In this document: positions 1 to 7,811 of the stretch, in pieces
Layout of the letters: each line of letters begins with the position of its first letter
How positions within the stretch are numbered: position 1 is the first letter of the stretch
NCBI RefSeq assembly: GCF_023223645.1
Contig: NZ_JALKBY010000019.1
Location: forward strand, 1 to 45,219
Direction of reading: 5' to 3'
DNA from: Natroniella sulfidigena
GTDB lineage: Bacteria; Bacillota; Halanaerobiia; Halobacteroidales; Halobacteroidaceae
Length of the DNA stretch: 45,219 bases
Made by a program: the position numbers and the translations under genes
Notes under the pieces: model-generated
Databases searched by the model: none
What the model was told of the DNA's origin: nothing
Seen by the model: only the letters and a program-made list of their open reading frames with translations

Positions 1-20
1 GTATCGAACCTTAAAATTAA

Positions 21-66
21 AGGCTCATTCAGCCCCTAAGACAAGCATAAGGGGTTTTCTGAGCCT
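21..66 (-). terminator. Intrinsic terminator after the ClC gene
   Basis: A 7-bp outer stem (AGGCTCA at 21-27 with TGAGCCT at 60-66) encloses a 5-bp inner stem (CCCCT 33-37 with AGGGG 50-54). On the minus strand it is followed by a T-rich run. It lies just past the ClC stop codon and is the likely end of the ion-homeostasis operon. Confidence 0.65.
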
Positions 67-89
67 AACCTTATAAATTAAACTCTAAA

Positions 90-1400
90 TTACTTATCCT
101 CAAAATTATCATAGCAATGTGGAGCCTTCAAAGATTCAATTCTACTAACATAAGATTCCTGATAGATAGTATCATTTCTAGCAATCCATGTTCCAATAAA
201 ACAGACTATCGTAGCTGGCTTAATCAATTCCATACCAAAAACTTCAGCAGCCATTAAAGTCATCGAAATTGGAATATGAGCCGCACTACCTAACACTCCT
301 ACACTTCCTGCTGAAATTAAGGCAATCGGATAAGGAAAGTTAAAAACCTGGGCCAAAAATGCTCCTGTCAATCCACCAACTACTAAACTTGGCACCACAA
401 CCCCTCCACTTGCTCCTGAGCCAAGTGTAAAAGAAGTAGCTACTATCTTACCTATAATCATTAAAAAGAGCATTTGTGTTGTAAATTTACCCTCTATAGT
501 TATAAGCTCAAGTAATGACAATCCTGAACCAAGAATATAAGGAGATATAATTAAGGCTGTTACTCCTACAAGGACTCCTCCTAATGCCGTCTTAAAATAA
601 GGAGGCAAACTCAACCCTTCACTAAAGTGTTCATAGCCATGTAATATCTTAATAAATAAGAGGCTGGTCAACCCAACGATAACACCAACTACTATAAATA
701 GTAAAATATCTCTAGTCGGTACAAAAGTATATTCTAAAGGGACTGGAAAGTTAAAGATTCTAGTCTGTCCTAACATAATAGCATAGACAAAATAAGCAGT
801 AATACTAGAGATAAAGCTGATAAATAAGTTATCGTAATCTAGATCATCTCGATAAATAATCTCAGGGCCAAAGACTCCACCAGCTAAAGGCACAGTAAAG
901 ATCGAGCCAAAAGCAGCACTCATTCCACAAATAGTAATCTTTTGAATGTCTGTCAACTTTAAATTCAACTTGTCACCAACAAAGGAAGCAATTCCTCCTC
1001 CCATATGAACTGCTGGGTCCTCCATTCCAGCTGAACCTCCAAATACAATTGTAAAGACACTAGAAATCAGCCTAATTGGAACAACAATAATATCAGCCTT
1101 TCCCCAGTTCTCATTATAAGCCTTAATGATTGCATCTGCTCCAGGGCCAGCAGCTTCGGAAGCAAAGGTTGAAGTAATTAACCCACTCATAAACAGACCT
1201 ATAATCGGCAATATATATACTAAGTGAGTTTCAGTCAATGAAGCCAATAGTCTCGTTCCTAAATTCAAACTACTTTTAAAGATAACACTTGCCATCCCCA
1301 CAATTACCCCGATCATAACAGCCAATACTGACCATTTCAAAATATACTTGATCGATAAAGAGGTATCTTCAAAAAATTTCCTGGTTTTTAAAGTGAACAT
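90..1400 (-). CDS. ClC-family chloride channel/transporter
   Basis: A 436-residue multi-span membrane protein of the voltage-gated chloride channel (ClC) family, moving Cl- across the cytoplasmic membrane. Family signatures are visible: AAGPGADAI (the GSGIP-like region), GMEDPAVHMGG (equivalent of GREGPxVH, keeping the gating Glu), a PLAGGVFGPE segment and GSGASGGVVVPSL near the C-terminus. The length matches short bacterial ClCs without C-terminal CBS domains. The start is supported by an AGGGGGAGG site 4-5 bases upstream. It is the last gene of the K+ uptake operon, 14 nt after the preceding stop, so Cl- movement probably balances K+ accumulation in osmoadaptation; that role is inference. 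Channel versus H+ antiporter mode cannot be told from sequence alone. Confidence 0.9.
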   Translation of the reverse strand: MFTLKTRKFFEDTSLSIKYILKWSVLAVMIGVIVGMASVIFKSSLNLGTRLLASLTETHLVYILPIIGLFMSGLITSTFASEAAGPGADAIIKAYNENWGKADIIVVPIRLISSVFTIVFGGSAGMEDPAVHMGGGIASFVGDKLNLKLTDIQKITICGMSAAFGSIFTVPLAGGVFGPEIIYRDDLDYDNLFISFISSITAYFVYAIMLGQTRIFNFPVPLEYTFVPTRDILLFIVVGVIVGLTSLLFIKILHGYEHFSEGLSLPPYFKTALGGVLVGVTALIISPYILGSGLSLLELITIEGKFTTQMLFLMIIGKIVATSFTLGSGASGGVVVPSLVVGGLTGAFLAQVFNFPYPIALISAGSVGVLGSAAHIPISMTLMAAEVFGMELIKPATIVCFIGTWIARNDTIYQESYVSRIESLKAPHCYDNFEDK

Positions 1401-1414
1401 TTACCTCCCCCTTC

Positions 1415-2065
1415 TTAAAAAAGACTTTTTTTCTCTGGCTTATGCCAATAGATTACTTCATCTCCTATCTCAAATATATCAATCTCTGATGGTAAATGAT
1501 AGCTTTGATGGCGCAGGATAAGAATTGGATAAGCATTACCTGCAACCTCTTCTTCAAATTGAGTAACTGGTACTTCTTTTAGATCTGACCACTGATCAAC
1601 AACTATCTTCTTAAACTCAATCTCAAGATGAAGATCATGGATCAATTCAGCAAAATCAGCTCCATTCAAGCGAGTAACTATTTCAGCAGAAATAGAATCA
1701 GATGGATTGATTATATTATCTAACTCCATAACTTTAGCCAATTCTCTATATTTATGGCTTACTACCGTCAAAATAATCTCTGGAATTCCCATTTTCTTAG
1801 CTGCTTTTCCTGCCAAAAGATTAGCTTGATCATCTCCAGTAGCACCTATGAATGCTGCTGTATTCTTAGTTCTAGCTTCTTCTAAAATCTGAGGGTCGGT
1901 TGCATCTCCAAAGACAATCTCAACATAAGGATAAACCTCAGAAATATACTCACAAGTCTTTTTATTACTCTCAATCACAGTTATTTTATACTGCTGTGAA
2001 TGCCCCTTAAATAAATCTAACATTTTTTTACCAGTACTTCCTCCACCCGCAATTATAATATGCAT
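1415..2065 (-). CDS. TrkA-N (RCK) domain protein
   Basis: A 216-residue cytosolic RCK-type protein. The N-terminus has the Rossmann nucleotide-binding motif IIAGGGSTGKKML followed by an acidic residue at the end of beta-2 (VIESNK), a GDATDP turn and an AFIGATGDDQANL segment typical of TrkA_N domains. The C-terminal ~80 residues resemble a divergent RCK_C domain. Such proteins gate K+ channels/transporters by binding NAD(H), ATP or, through RCK_C, c-di-AMP. It sits between ktrA-like and ClC genes, so it could regulate either neighbour. A GGGGGA site lies upstream of the ATG. Which partner it gates is unknown. Confidence 0.85.
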   Translation of the reverse strand: MHIIIAGGGSTGKKMLDLFKGHSQQYKITVIESNKKTCEYISEVYPYVEIVFGDATDPQILEEARTKNTAAFIGATGDDQANLLAGKAAKKMGIPEIILTVVSHKYRELAKVMELDNIINPSDSISAEIVTRLNGADFAELIHDLHLEIEFKKIVVDQWSDLKEVPVTQFEEEVAGNAYPILILRHQSYHLPSEIDIFEIGDEVIYWHKPEKKSLF

Positions 2066-2120
2066 TATTAATCCCCCTTTAATTATATATAATTAATACT
2101 TTCAGCTAAATTCAAACAAT

Positions 2121-2777
2121 TTATTTACACATTACATTAACAACCTTTTCTAATTTATCTTTCTCTCCCATAACTACCAGTAAGTCATCCTGACTTATCA
2201 CATAATCTGGCCCTGGTGAGACATTTAAACCATCCTCCGTCTTTGCTGCTATTACATTAACTCCATACCTTCTTCGCAAATCTAAATCCTTTAAACTACG
2301 TCCCACCAAATCACCTGTTGCTAATATTTCAGCAACTCGATAATAAGGTGATAATTCTATATAATCTAACAAGTTGGCAGATATTAAGTTGTTAGCAAGA
2401 CGTTGGCCCATATCCCGTTCAGGATAGACAACCTTATCTGCACCTATCTTAGTTAATAACACCCCGTGTAAATTATCCTGTGCCTTAGCAACAACATATT
2501 CTACTCCTAACTCTTTTAAGATCAATGTTGCTAAAATATTGGCATTTAGATTATCACCAATACTGACAATAGCACTATCAATCTCATTCAATCCTAGTGA
2601 TTTCAAAGCTGTTTCATCTGTTGCATCTGCTTGCACAGCATGGGTTACATAACTGCTTATATCCTGAACCCTTTCTTCATCATAATCTATTGCTAGTACA
2701 TCATAACCTTTATCTATTAAAGTTTTAGCTACACTAGTACCAAAACGACCTACTCCTATTACTGCAAACTGCTTCAT
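2121..2777 (-). CDS. ktrA: Ktr/Trk K+ uptake regulatory subunit KtrA
   Basis: A 218-residue protein with the standard KtrA layout: an RCK_N Rossmann domain (MKQFAVIGVGRFGTSVAKTL, acidic DYDEER after beta-2, QADATDE) over residues 1-135 and an RCK_C domain over 140-218. In low-GC Gram positives the KtrA ring binds ATP/ADP at RCK_N and opens the KtrB pore; RCK_C binds c-di-AMP, which inhibits transport. It lies 17 nt downstream of the ktrB-like gene, as expected for a KtrAB pair. The operon also carries a c-di-AMP riboswitch, so the same second messenger probably acts on both transcription and protein. Start is supported by an AAGGGGGAATAGGTT leader. Confidence 0.9.
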   Translation of the reverse strand: MKQFAVIGVGRFGTSVAKTLIDKGYDVLAIDYDEERVQDISSYVTHAVQADATDETALKSLGLNEIDSAIVSIGDNLNANILATLILKELGVEYVVAKAQDNLHGVLLTKIGADKVVYPERDMGQRLANNLISANLLDYIELSPYYRVAEILATGDLVGRSLKDLDLRRRYGVNVIAAKTEDGLNVSPGPDYVISQDDLLVVMGEKDKLEKVVNVMCK

Positions 2778-2794
2778 AACCTATTCCCCCTTCT

Positions 2795-4129
2795 TTACCC
2801 AACCAAAATTCTCTCTTTAGCATATTTATAATTAGCTTTAACTTTTCTTTGAGCAATTGCTACTATAATTGTCAACGGGCCAACCCTACCAGCAAACATT
2901 GTAATAATAATCAAAACTCTTCCTATTCTCGATAAACCACCTGTTATCCCCGTCGACAGACCAACAGTACCAAAAGCAGAAACTGCTTCAAACAAGAGAT
3001 CCAAAAATTCTGCTTGTTCAGTGATATTTAAGATCATAGTCACTATTAATACTAACAACATAGCAATCAAAACGATCGAAATAGCATTATAGATATCATC
3101 CTTATCTAGCCTTCGTTTAAAAACATCTATATCATCTCTGCCGGTTACCCGAGCATATAAAACCGCCCCTAAAACACCAAAGGTAGTTGTCTTAACTCCA
3201 CCACCAGTCGATCCAGGTGAGGCTCCAATAAACATCAAGATAATCATAAATAATAGAGTAGAACTGCGTAATCCCCCTGTCGGCACAGTATTAAACCCAG
3301 CAGTTCTTGGGGTAACAGCTAGAAAATAAGAAGCTAATGTCTTTTCACCTAAGGTTAACTGACCCAAAGTTGCAGGGTTATTGTACTCCAAAGCAAAGGC
3401 TACAATCATACCGGCAATAATTAAGATCAAAGATATACTCAAAACCATCTTAGTATGTAATGAAAACCTCTTGAAATTCCTATTATTATAAATCTGAGCA
3501 ATAACCGCAAAACCAATTCCACCAATAATAAACAAACTGCTAATCACTAAATTAACCACAATATCTCCAGTGAAATTTTCCAAACTATTACCAAAGATAT
3601 CAAAACCAGCATTATTAAAAGCTGATACTGAATGAAAGATCCCAAAATAGAGTGCCCGCCCTACAGGCATATCCTGGACAAATCTAAGAAATAATAAGAA
3701 TGCACCAATCGCTTCAATACTTAAAGCTACTGTCACTACATACTTAACCAATTTAACAAGTCCTGCTAACTTGAACTGATCAAGATCCTCTTGAATAATC
3801 AGCCTCTCTTTTAAAGTAATCTTTCTACCGACTAGCATCGCAAATAAAGTAGACATTGTCATCAATCCCAAACCACCAATCTGAATCAAGAACATAATCA
3901 CCACTTGCCCAAAGGTTGTAAAAAACTCTGCTGTATTTTCTACAGCCAAACCTGTTACTGCTGTAGCAGATGTAGCAGTAAATAAGGCATCTAATGGATT
4001 CATACCCGCTTGTTGAGTAGTTGCAATCGGTAAACTCAATAATCCTGTCCCCACCACAATAATTATCAAATAACCTAATGATAATATCTGAGCTGGAGAA
4101 AGGCTATGTATATCAAATTTTTGCTTCAT
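2795..4129 (-). CDS. ktrB: K+ uptake pore protein KtrB/TrkH family
   Basis: A 444-residue integral membrane protein of the TrkH/KtrB/HKT family with four pore-loop repeats: ATSATAVTGLAV, SAFNNAGFDIFG, TPRTAGFNTV with GGSTGG-like GASPGSTGGGVKTTT, and SAFGTVGLSTGI. The conserved pore glycines are present in each repeat. Its length and closeness to KtrA (17 nt gap) favour KtrB rather than TrkH. A GTG three residues earlier is in frame, but GGAGGG lies 7 nt before the ATG at 4129, so that start is preferred. KtrB is usually Na+-dependent, which would fit a saline habitat; Na+ coupling cannot be read from the sequence. Confidence 0.9.
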   Translation of the reverse strand: MKQKFDIHSLSPAQILSLGYLIIIVVGTGLLSLPIATTQQAGMNPLDALFTATSATAVTGLAVENTAEFFTTFGQVVIMFLIQIGGLGLMTMSTLFAMLVGRKITLKERLIIQEDLDQFKLAGLVKLVKYVVTVALSIEAIGAFLLFLRFVQDMPVGRALYFGIFHSVSAFNNAGFDIFGNSLENFTGDIVVNLVISSLFIIGGIGFAVIAQIYNNRNFKRFSLHTKMVLSISLILIIAGMIVAFALEYNNPATLGQLTLGEKTLASYFLAVTPRTAGFNTVPTGGLRSSTLLFMIILMFIGASPGSTGGGVKTTTFGVLGAVLYARVTGRDDIDVFKRRLDKDDIYNAISIVLIAMLLVLIVTMILNITEQAEFLDLLFEAVSAFGTVGLSTGITGGLSRIGRVLIIITMFAGRVGPLTIIVAIAQRKVKANYKYAKERILVG

Positions 4130-4150
4130 CACTTATCCCTCCGTTAACTA

Positions 4151-5629
4151 TCACTTCTGAGGCATTAGATACTTAGTATCTTTAATTATTTTCACAATTC
4201 CAAAGAAGATTACTAAAAATTCAAGCCTTCCTAAAAACATTCCAAAAGTCTGAGTCCATAAGATCAAACTAGGTAACTCTGGACTGGTCAATCCAATTGA
4301 TAAACCTACGGTTCCTAGAGAAGAAGCAAATTCAAACATTGACTCCAACAAAGGATAACCGTGGGCTAAAAATATTAAGACCCCTAAAAAATAAGTAATC
4401 ATATAGATAAATATGTAATTAGCTGTCGTTCTAATATACTCTGGCTTAATATATAACTTACTCTCTCCTCGCCAAATATAATTCTCCCTGACCACATTTT
4501 CAGGCAAAAAGAACCCTTGTAACTCCCAAATTAAAGATTTTAACATTAAATAAATTCTAAATAGCTTAATTCCACCAGCAGTCGATCCAATTCCTCCCCC
4601 AATCAACATTAAAATCACCACAGAAAAGACCCCAAATTGATTCCAATTAGCAAAAGTATCAAGAGAGAATCCAGTAGTAGAAATTGCACTTATTATTTCA
4701 AAAACCCCTCTTCTTAAGATACTAGGTAGAGTATCATATAACTCAACCAAAGAAAAATAAGCAACTATTGGTACAAATAAAGCAATTAAAGTAGCTAACA
4801 ATCTAATCTCACCATTTTTAAAGAATATTTTAAACTTACCCTTTAACAAGGCAAAGTGAGTTGCAAAATTAATTGTTCCTAAAATCATTAATACCCAAGT
4901 TACCATCTCTATAGCTAAACTATCCCAATAACCTAAACTATCAACCCTAGTAGAAAAACCACCAGTTGATAAGGCTGCTATAGAATGATTGATAGCATCA
5001 AATAATCCCATACCAGCCAATACATATAGGATTATCCCACTAATTGTATAACCACAATAGATATACATAATGGCCTTAGTTGATCTCCTTACATGAGGCA
5101 ATAACTGATCACTTCTTCCCTCAGCATTATATAATCCAAAACCATACGGATGTAAAATTGAAGATAACATCACAACAACTAAACCAACCCCACCAAAAAA
5201 TTGCATAATACTACGCCACAACAGAAAAACATGTGGACTCTCTGCTACATCAACAACTGATAATCCAGTCGTCGTCCAACCACTTGTCGCTTCAAAGACC
5301 GCTTGCGTAAAGTTAAGCTCTCCTGTAATCACAAATGGTAAAGCTGAAGCAATAATTGCCACAAGCCAAGAGATTAAAACAATAATTCCACCTTCTCTTA
5401 ACGAAAGAGTTGATTCATCTTTAGAATCTATTTTCTTATATAGAAGATAACCGACACTAGTAAATATAATTGAAGGGACCACAAATGCCCTCAAATAAAT
5501 AATTTCATCTGGATAAAAAGGCAAAGCTAATAAAGGTAATAGTAAAAATCCCCCAATTGCCATGATTAAAATACCAATATACTTTATAATCAACTTATAT
5601 CTATTCTTAATTATTTTGTTATACCTCAT
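4151..5629 (-). CDS. trkH: Trk-type K+ uptake pore protein TrkH
   Basis: A 492-residue membrane protein, longer than the downstream KtrB-like one, with TrkH-type pore repeats: EATSGWTTTGLSV, ALSTGGFSTRVD, SAISTTGFSLDTF with GGGIGSTAGGIKLFR, and SSLGTVGLSIGL. An N-terminal pair of helices precedes the first pore repeat, as in TrkH. It would import K+ with its RCK partner, most simply the TrkA encoded 28 nt upstream. Having TrkH and KtrB in the same operon gives two pores of different subtype under one control region. GGAGGAATAATAG precedes the ATG. Confidence 0.9.
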   Translation of the reverse strand: MRYNKIIKNRYKLIIKYIGILIMAIGGFLLLPLLALPFYPDEIIYLRAFVVPSIIFTSVGYLLYKKIDSKDESTLSLREGGIIVLISWLVAIIASALPFVITGELNFTQAVFEATSGWTTTGLSVVDVAESPHVFLLWRSIMQFFGGVGLVVVMLSSILHPYGFGLYNAEGRSDQLLPHVRRSTKAIMYIYCGYTISGIILYVLAGMGLFDAINHSIAALSTGGFSTRVDSLGYWDSLAIEMVTWVLMILGTINFATHFALLKGKFKIFFKNGEIRLLATLIALFVPIVAYFSLVELYDTLPSILRRGVFEIISAISTTGFSLDTFANWNQFGVFSVVILMLIGGGIGSTAGGIKLFRIYLMLKSLIWELQGFFLPENVVRENYIWRGESKLYIKPEYIRTTANYIFIYMITYFLGVLIFLAHGYPLLESMFEFASSLGTVGLSIGLTSPELPSLILWTQTFGMFLGRLEFLVIFFGIVKIIKDTKYLMPQK

Positions 5630-5657
5630 CTATTATTCCTCCAACTAGTCAACTTTA

Positions 5658-6320
5658 TTACTCCCCACCAGTCAAAACATCAAAAGCTTCTGCTTGCCTT
5701 TCTGGTAAAGTAATAATTAATACCTTATCATTTTTCAATAACTTTGTACTCCCTTTAGGAATTACGACCTCTTCTCCTCTAATAACACAACCAAAGACAA
5801 TCTCATCAGGCAGATGAAGTTCCTTTAATCTCTTACCTAATACTGGTGAATCTTCTTTTAAAATAACTTGGGACAAATTGAGCCTTCCTTCTTCAATAGA
5901 TAATAAATTATTTACATCAGTTGTTTCTACCCGCTGTTCAATTAATAATGAAATTAATTTAGTTGTATTAAAGATTGTATCCACACCTAAACTTTTAAAT
6001 ATCTCTTCATTGTCAGGATTATTAATTACGGAAAAAGTTTTAGGAATTTCAAATTCTCTCTGGGCCAACTGACAAATATATAAGTTATCAGGATCATTAT
6101 CAGTTAAAGCTAAAATAGCATCTGCCCTACTTGCCCCAGCTTGCTCCAAATAATCCAACTTAGAACCATCACCATGTATTATCACAGCGTTTAATTTCTT
6201 AGCTAAATTTATACAATACTCTTGATCCTTATTAATAACTGAAACCTGATAACCTTTAGCCAGAAAGTTCTTAGCCAAAAAATAGACTATCTTTCCTCCA
6301 CCTACAATTATAATCTCCAT
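5658..6320 (-). CDS. trkA: Trk system K+ uptake protein TrkA (single-repeat)
   Basis: A 220-residue RCK protein: RCK_N (MEIIIVGGGKIVYFLAKNFL, IHGDGSKLDYLEQAG, ALTDNDPDN) followed by RCK_C (ILKEDSPVLGKRLKELHLPD and GSTKLLKNDKVLIITLP). E. coli TrkA has two such units; this is a half-length form that would assemble as a larger ring. It lies directly upstream of trkH and 2 nt downstream of a TrkA-N-only gene, which suggests that TrkH is gated by a hetero-assembly of these two products. That pairing is inference. AAGGAGCG supports the start. Confidence 0.85.
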   Translation of the reverse strand: MEIIIVGGGKIVYFLAKNFLAKGYQVSVINKDQEYCINLAKKLNAVIIHGDGSKLDYLEQAGASRADAILALTDNDPDNLYICQLAQREFEIPKTFSVINNPDNEEIFKSLGVDTIFNTTKLISLLIEQRVETTDVNNLLSIEEGRLNLSQVILKEDSPVLGKRLKELHLPDEIVFGCVIRGEEVVIPKGSTKLLKNDKVLIITLPERQAEAFDVLTGGE

Positions 6321-6322
6321 TG

Positions 6323-6727
6323 CTAAACGCTCCTTACAATTTTATCTTTAAATTTATCGACCAATAGACTAGTAGGAGTCATTGTAATTACATCTAATTC
6401 TTTATAGATAACCTCTTTTTGTGGATCTAAGACCCTAACCAATACCTTAGGTACTTGATATAATTCACTAGCTATCTGAGCAATCATAGCATTAACATTA
6501 TCATCATCAGTCGTTACAACAACACTGTCTGCTTTAGCCAACTTAGCATCCTTTAAGACTTCTATTTCTGTAGCATCACCTTCAACAGTAAAGCCGGTAA
6601 ACTCCGCTGATAATTCTTCGAATGAGGTAGCATCCTTATCAATTACAACTACATTCTCTTCCTCTTTCGATAATAAATTAGCTAAATAAGACCCTGTTTT
6701 GCCACAACCAATAATTAGAATATACAT
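6323..6727 (-). CDS. TrkA-N domain-only protein
   Basis: A 134-residue protein consisting of one RCK_N/TrkA-N Rossmann domain only (MYILIIGCGKTGSYLANLL, acidic IDKDA after beta-2, VEGDATEIEVLKDA, VVTTDDDNVN), without RCK_C. It probably binds NAD(H) or adenine nucleotide and works with the full TrkA encoded 2 nt downstream. Its ATG overlaps the stop of the preceding receiver-TPR gene (TAATG), so the two are translationally coupled. The lack of RCK_C would make this subunit insensitive to c-di-AMP, unlike its neighbours; that is inference from domain content. Confidence 0.85.
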   Translation of the reverse strand: MYILIIGCGKTGSYLANLLSKEEENVVVIDKDATSFEELSAEFTGFTVEGDATEIEVLKDAKLAKADSVVVTTDDDNVNAMIAQIASELYQVPKVLVRVLDPQKEVIYKELDVITMTPTSLLVDKFKDKIVRSV

Positions 6728-7419
6728 TACTTTCCATCTCCCTCTTGATTCTCATCCCCTAAATTGATTCCTTTTCTTTCATAATTGAATTTAGTTGTTC
6801 TATTTAAATTATCCTTAGCTGGCTGATAAGTTGGATCTAATGATAAAGCAGCTCGATATTTCTTTTGAGCTTCTAAAATCTTATCCCTTAACTCTAAAAT
6901 TACTCCTAACAGATTAAATGCTTCAGGTTTAGAAGTATCCAACGCTACTGCCTTTTGTAAATATTTCTCACCCTTTTTAAAATCTCTTTGATTTATACAC
7001 GACTTAGCATAATTCAGATAATCTTCATAGCTATTTAACTCTTCTTCTTGCAGCTTTGAAGTTCTACGTTCTAATACCTCTTGCACAACCCCTCTAATCT
7101 CATCTGAACTAAACGGTTTCCTTAAGTAATCTAGGGCTCCCAACTTCATAGCTTCTACTGCTGTTTTAACAGTACCAAAGCCTGTAATCATAATTACACT
7201 AGCTTCACTATCTAACTCTTCAATCTTCTTTAGAACTTCCATTCCATCTATCCCCGGTAATTTCATATCAAGTAATATTATCTCAAAATCACCTTCTTCA
7301 ATTTTTTCCAGCCCATCTTCTCCATTGACAGCCGTTACTACTTCATAATCTTTTTCTAAACATTTTGTCAAAGTAATCCTAATATTCTTTTCATCATCAA
7401 TCACTAATACTTTAGCCAT
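6727..7419 (-). CDS. Response regulator: receiver domain plus TPR
   Basis: A 230-residue cytosolic protein. Residues 1-120 are a CheY-like receiver (VLVIDDEKN acidic pocket, phospho-acceptor Asp51 in LLDMKLPG, switch Thr in MITGFGT, Lys in YLRKPF). Residues ~135-200 are helical with TPR-type periodicity (YLQKAVALDTSKPEAFNLLG and a following repeat). There is no DNA-binding or enzymatic output, so it probably acts through protein-protein contacts. It lies between a stand-alone receiver and four Trk/Ktr regulatory genes, so the phosphorelay may act on transporters rather than promoters. AAGGAG lies upstream of the start. Confidence 0.85.
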   Translation of the reverse strand: MAKVLVIDDEKNIRITLTKCLEKDYEVVTAVNGEDGLEKIEEGDFEIILLDMKLPGIDGMEVLKKIEELDSEASVIMITGFGTVKTAVEAMKLGALDYLRKPFSSDEIRGVVQEVLERRTSKLQEEELNSYEDYLNYAKSCINQRDFKKGEKYLQKAVALDTSKPEAFNLLGVILELRDKILEAQKKYRAALSLDPTYQPAKDNLNRTTKFNYERKGINLGDENQEGDGK

Positions 7420-7437
7420 CTTAATCCTCTCCTTTAG

Positions 7438-7800
7438 TTATAAGTATTCTTTAATTTTATTTAATAAATCTTTAGGTTCAATAGGCTTAATTAAATAATC
7501 ATCTGCTCCTAGTTCAGATGCTTTCTGGATATCTTCTTCTTCAGCTTTAGCACTCAACATTAAAATGGGAGTATCATTCATCATTTCATCATCTCTAAGT
7601 GTTTCACAAACTAAAAAACCGTTCATCTTAGGAATCTTGATATCAAGTAAGATCAAATCTGGTTTCCAGTCAAAAGCAGCCTCCACTGCATCAACTCCAT
7701 TACAGACCACCTTAACCTGATATCCAGCATTCTTTAAACACAACTTTAAAACAGTTATTATATTTTTACTATCTTCAACTAATAATATCTTAACCATCAT
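7438..7800 (-). CDS. CheY-like single-domain response regulator
   Basis: A ~120-residue stand-alone receiver domain with the acidic pair in LLVEDSKN, acceptor Asp in LLDIKIPK, hydroxyl switch residue in MLSAKAEEED and Lys in YLIKPIEP. An earlier in-frame ATG at 7809 is embedded in the AAGGATGGGG ribosome binding site, so the tandem ATGATG at 7800/7797 is the likely start. It sits 11 nt after the sensor kinase stop codon and is the first candidate receiver for its phosphate. It has no output domain. Confidence 0.85.
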   Translation of the reverse strand: MMVKILLVEDSKNIITVLKLCLKNAGYQVKVVCNGVDAVEAAFDWKPDLILLDIKIPKMNGFLVCETLRDDEMMNDTPILMLSAKAEEEDIQKASELGADDYLIKPIEPKDLLNKIKEYL

Positions 7801-7811
7801 TAACCCCATCC

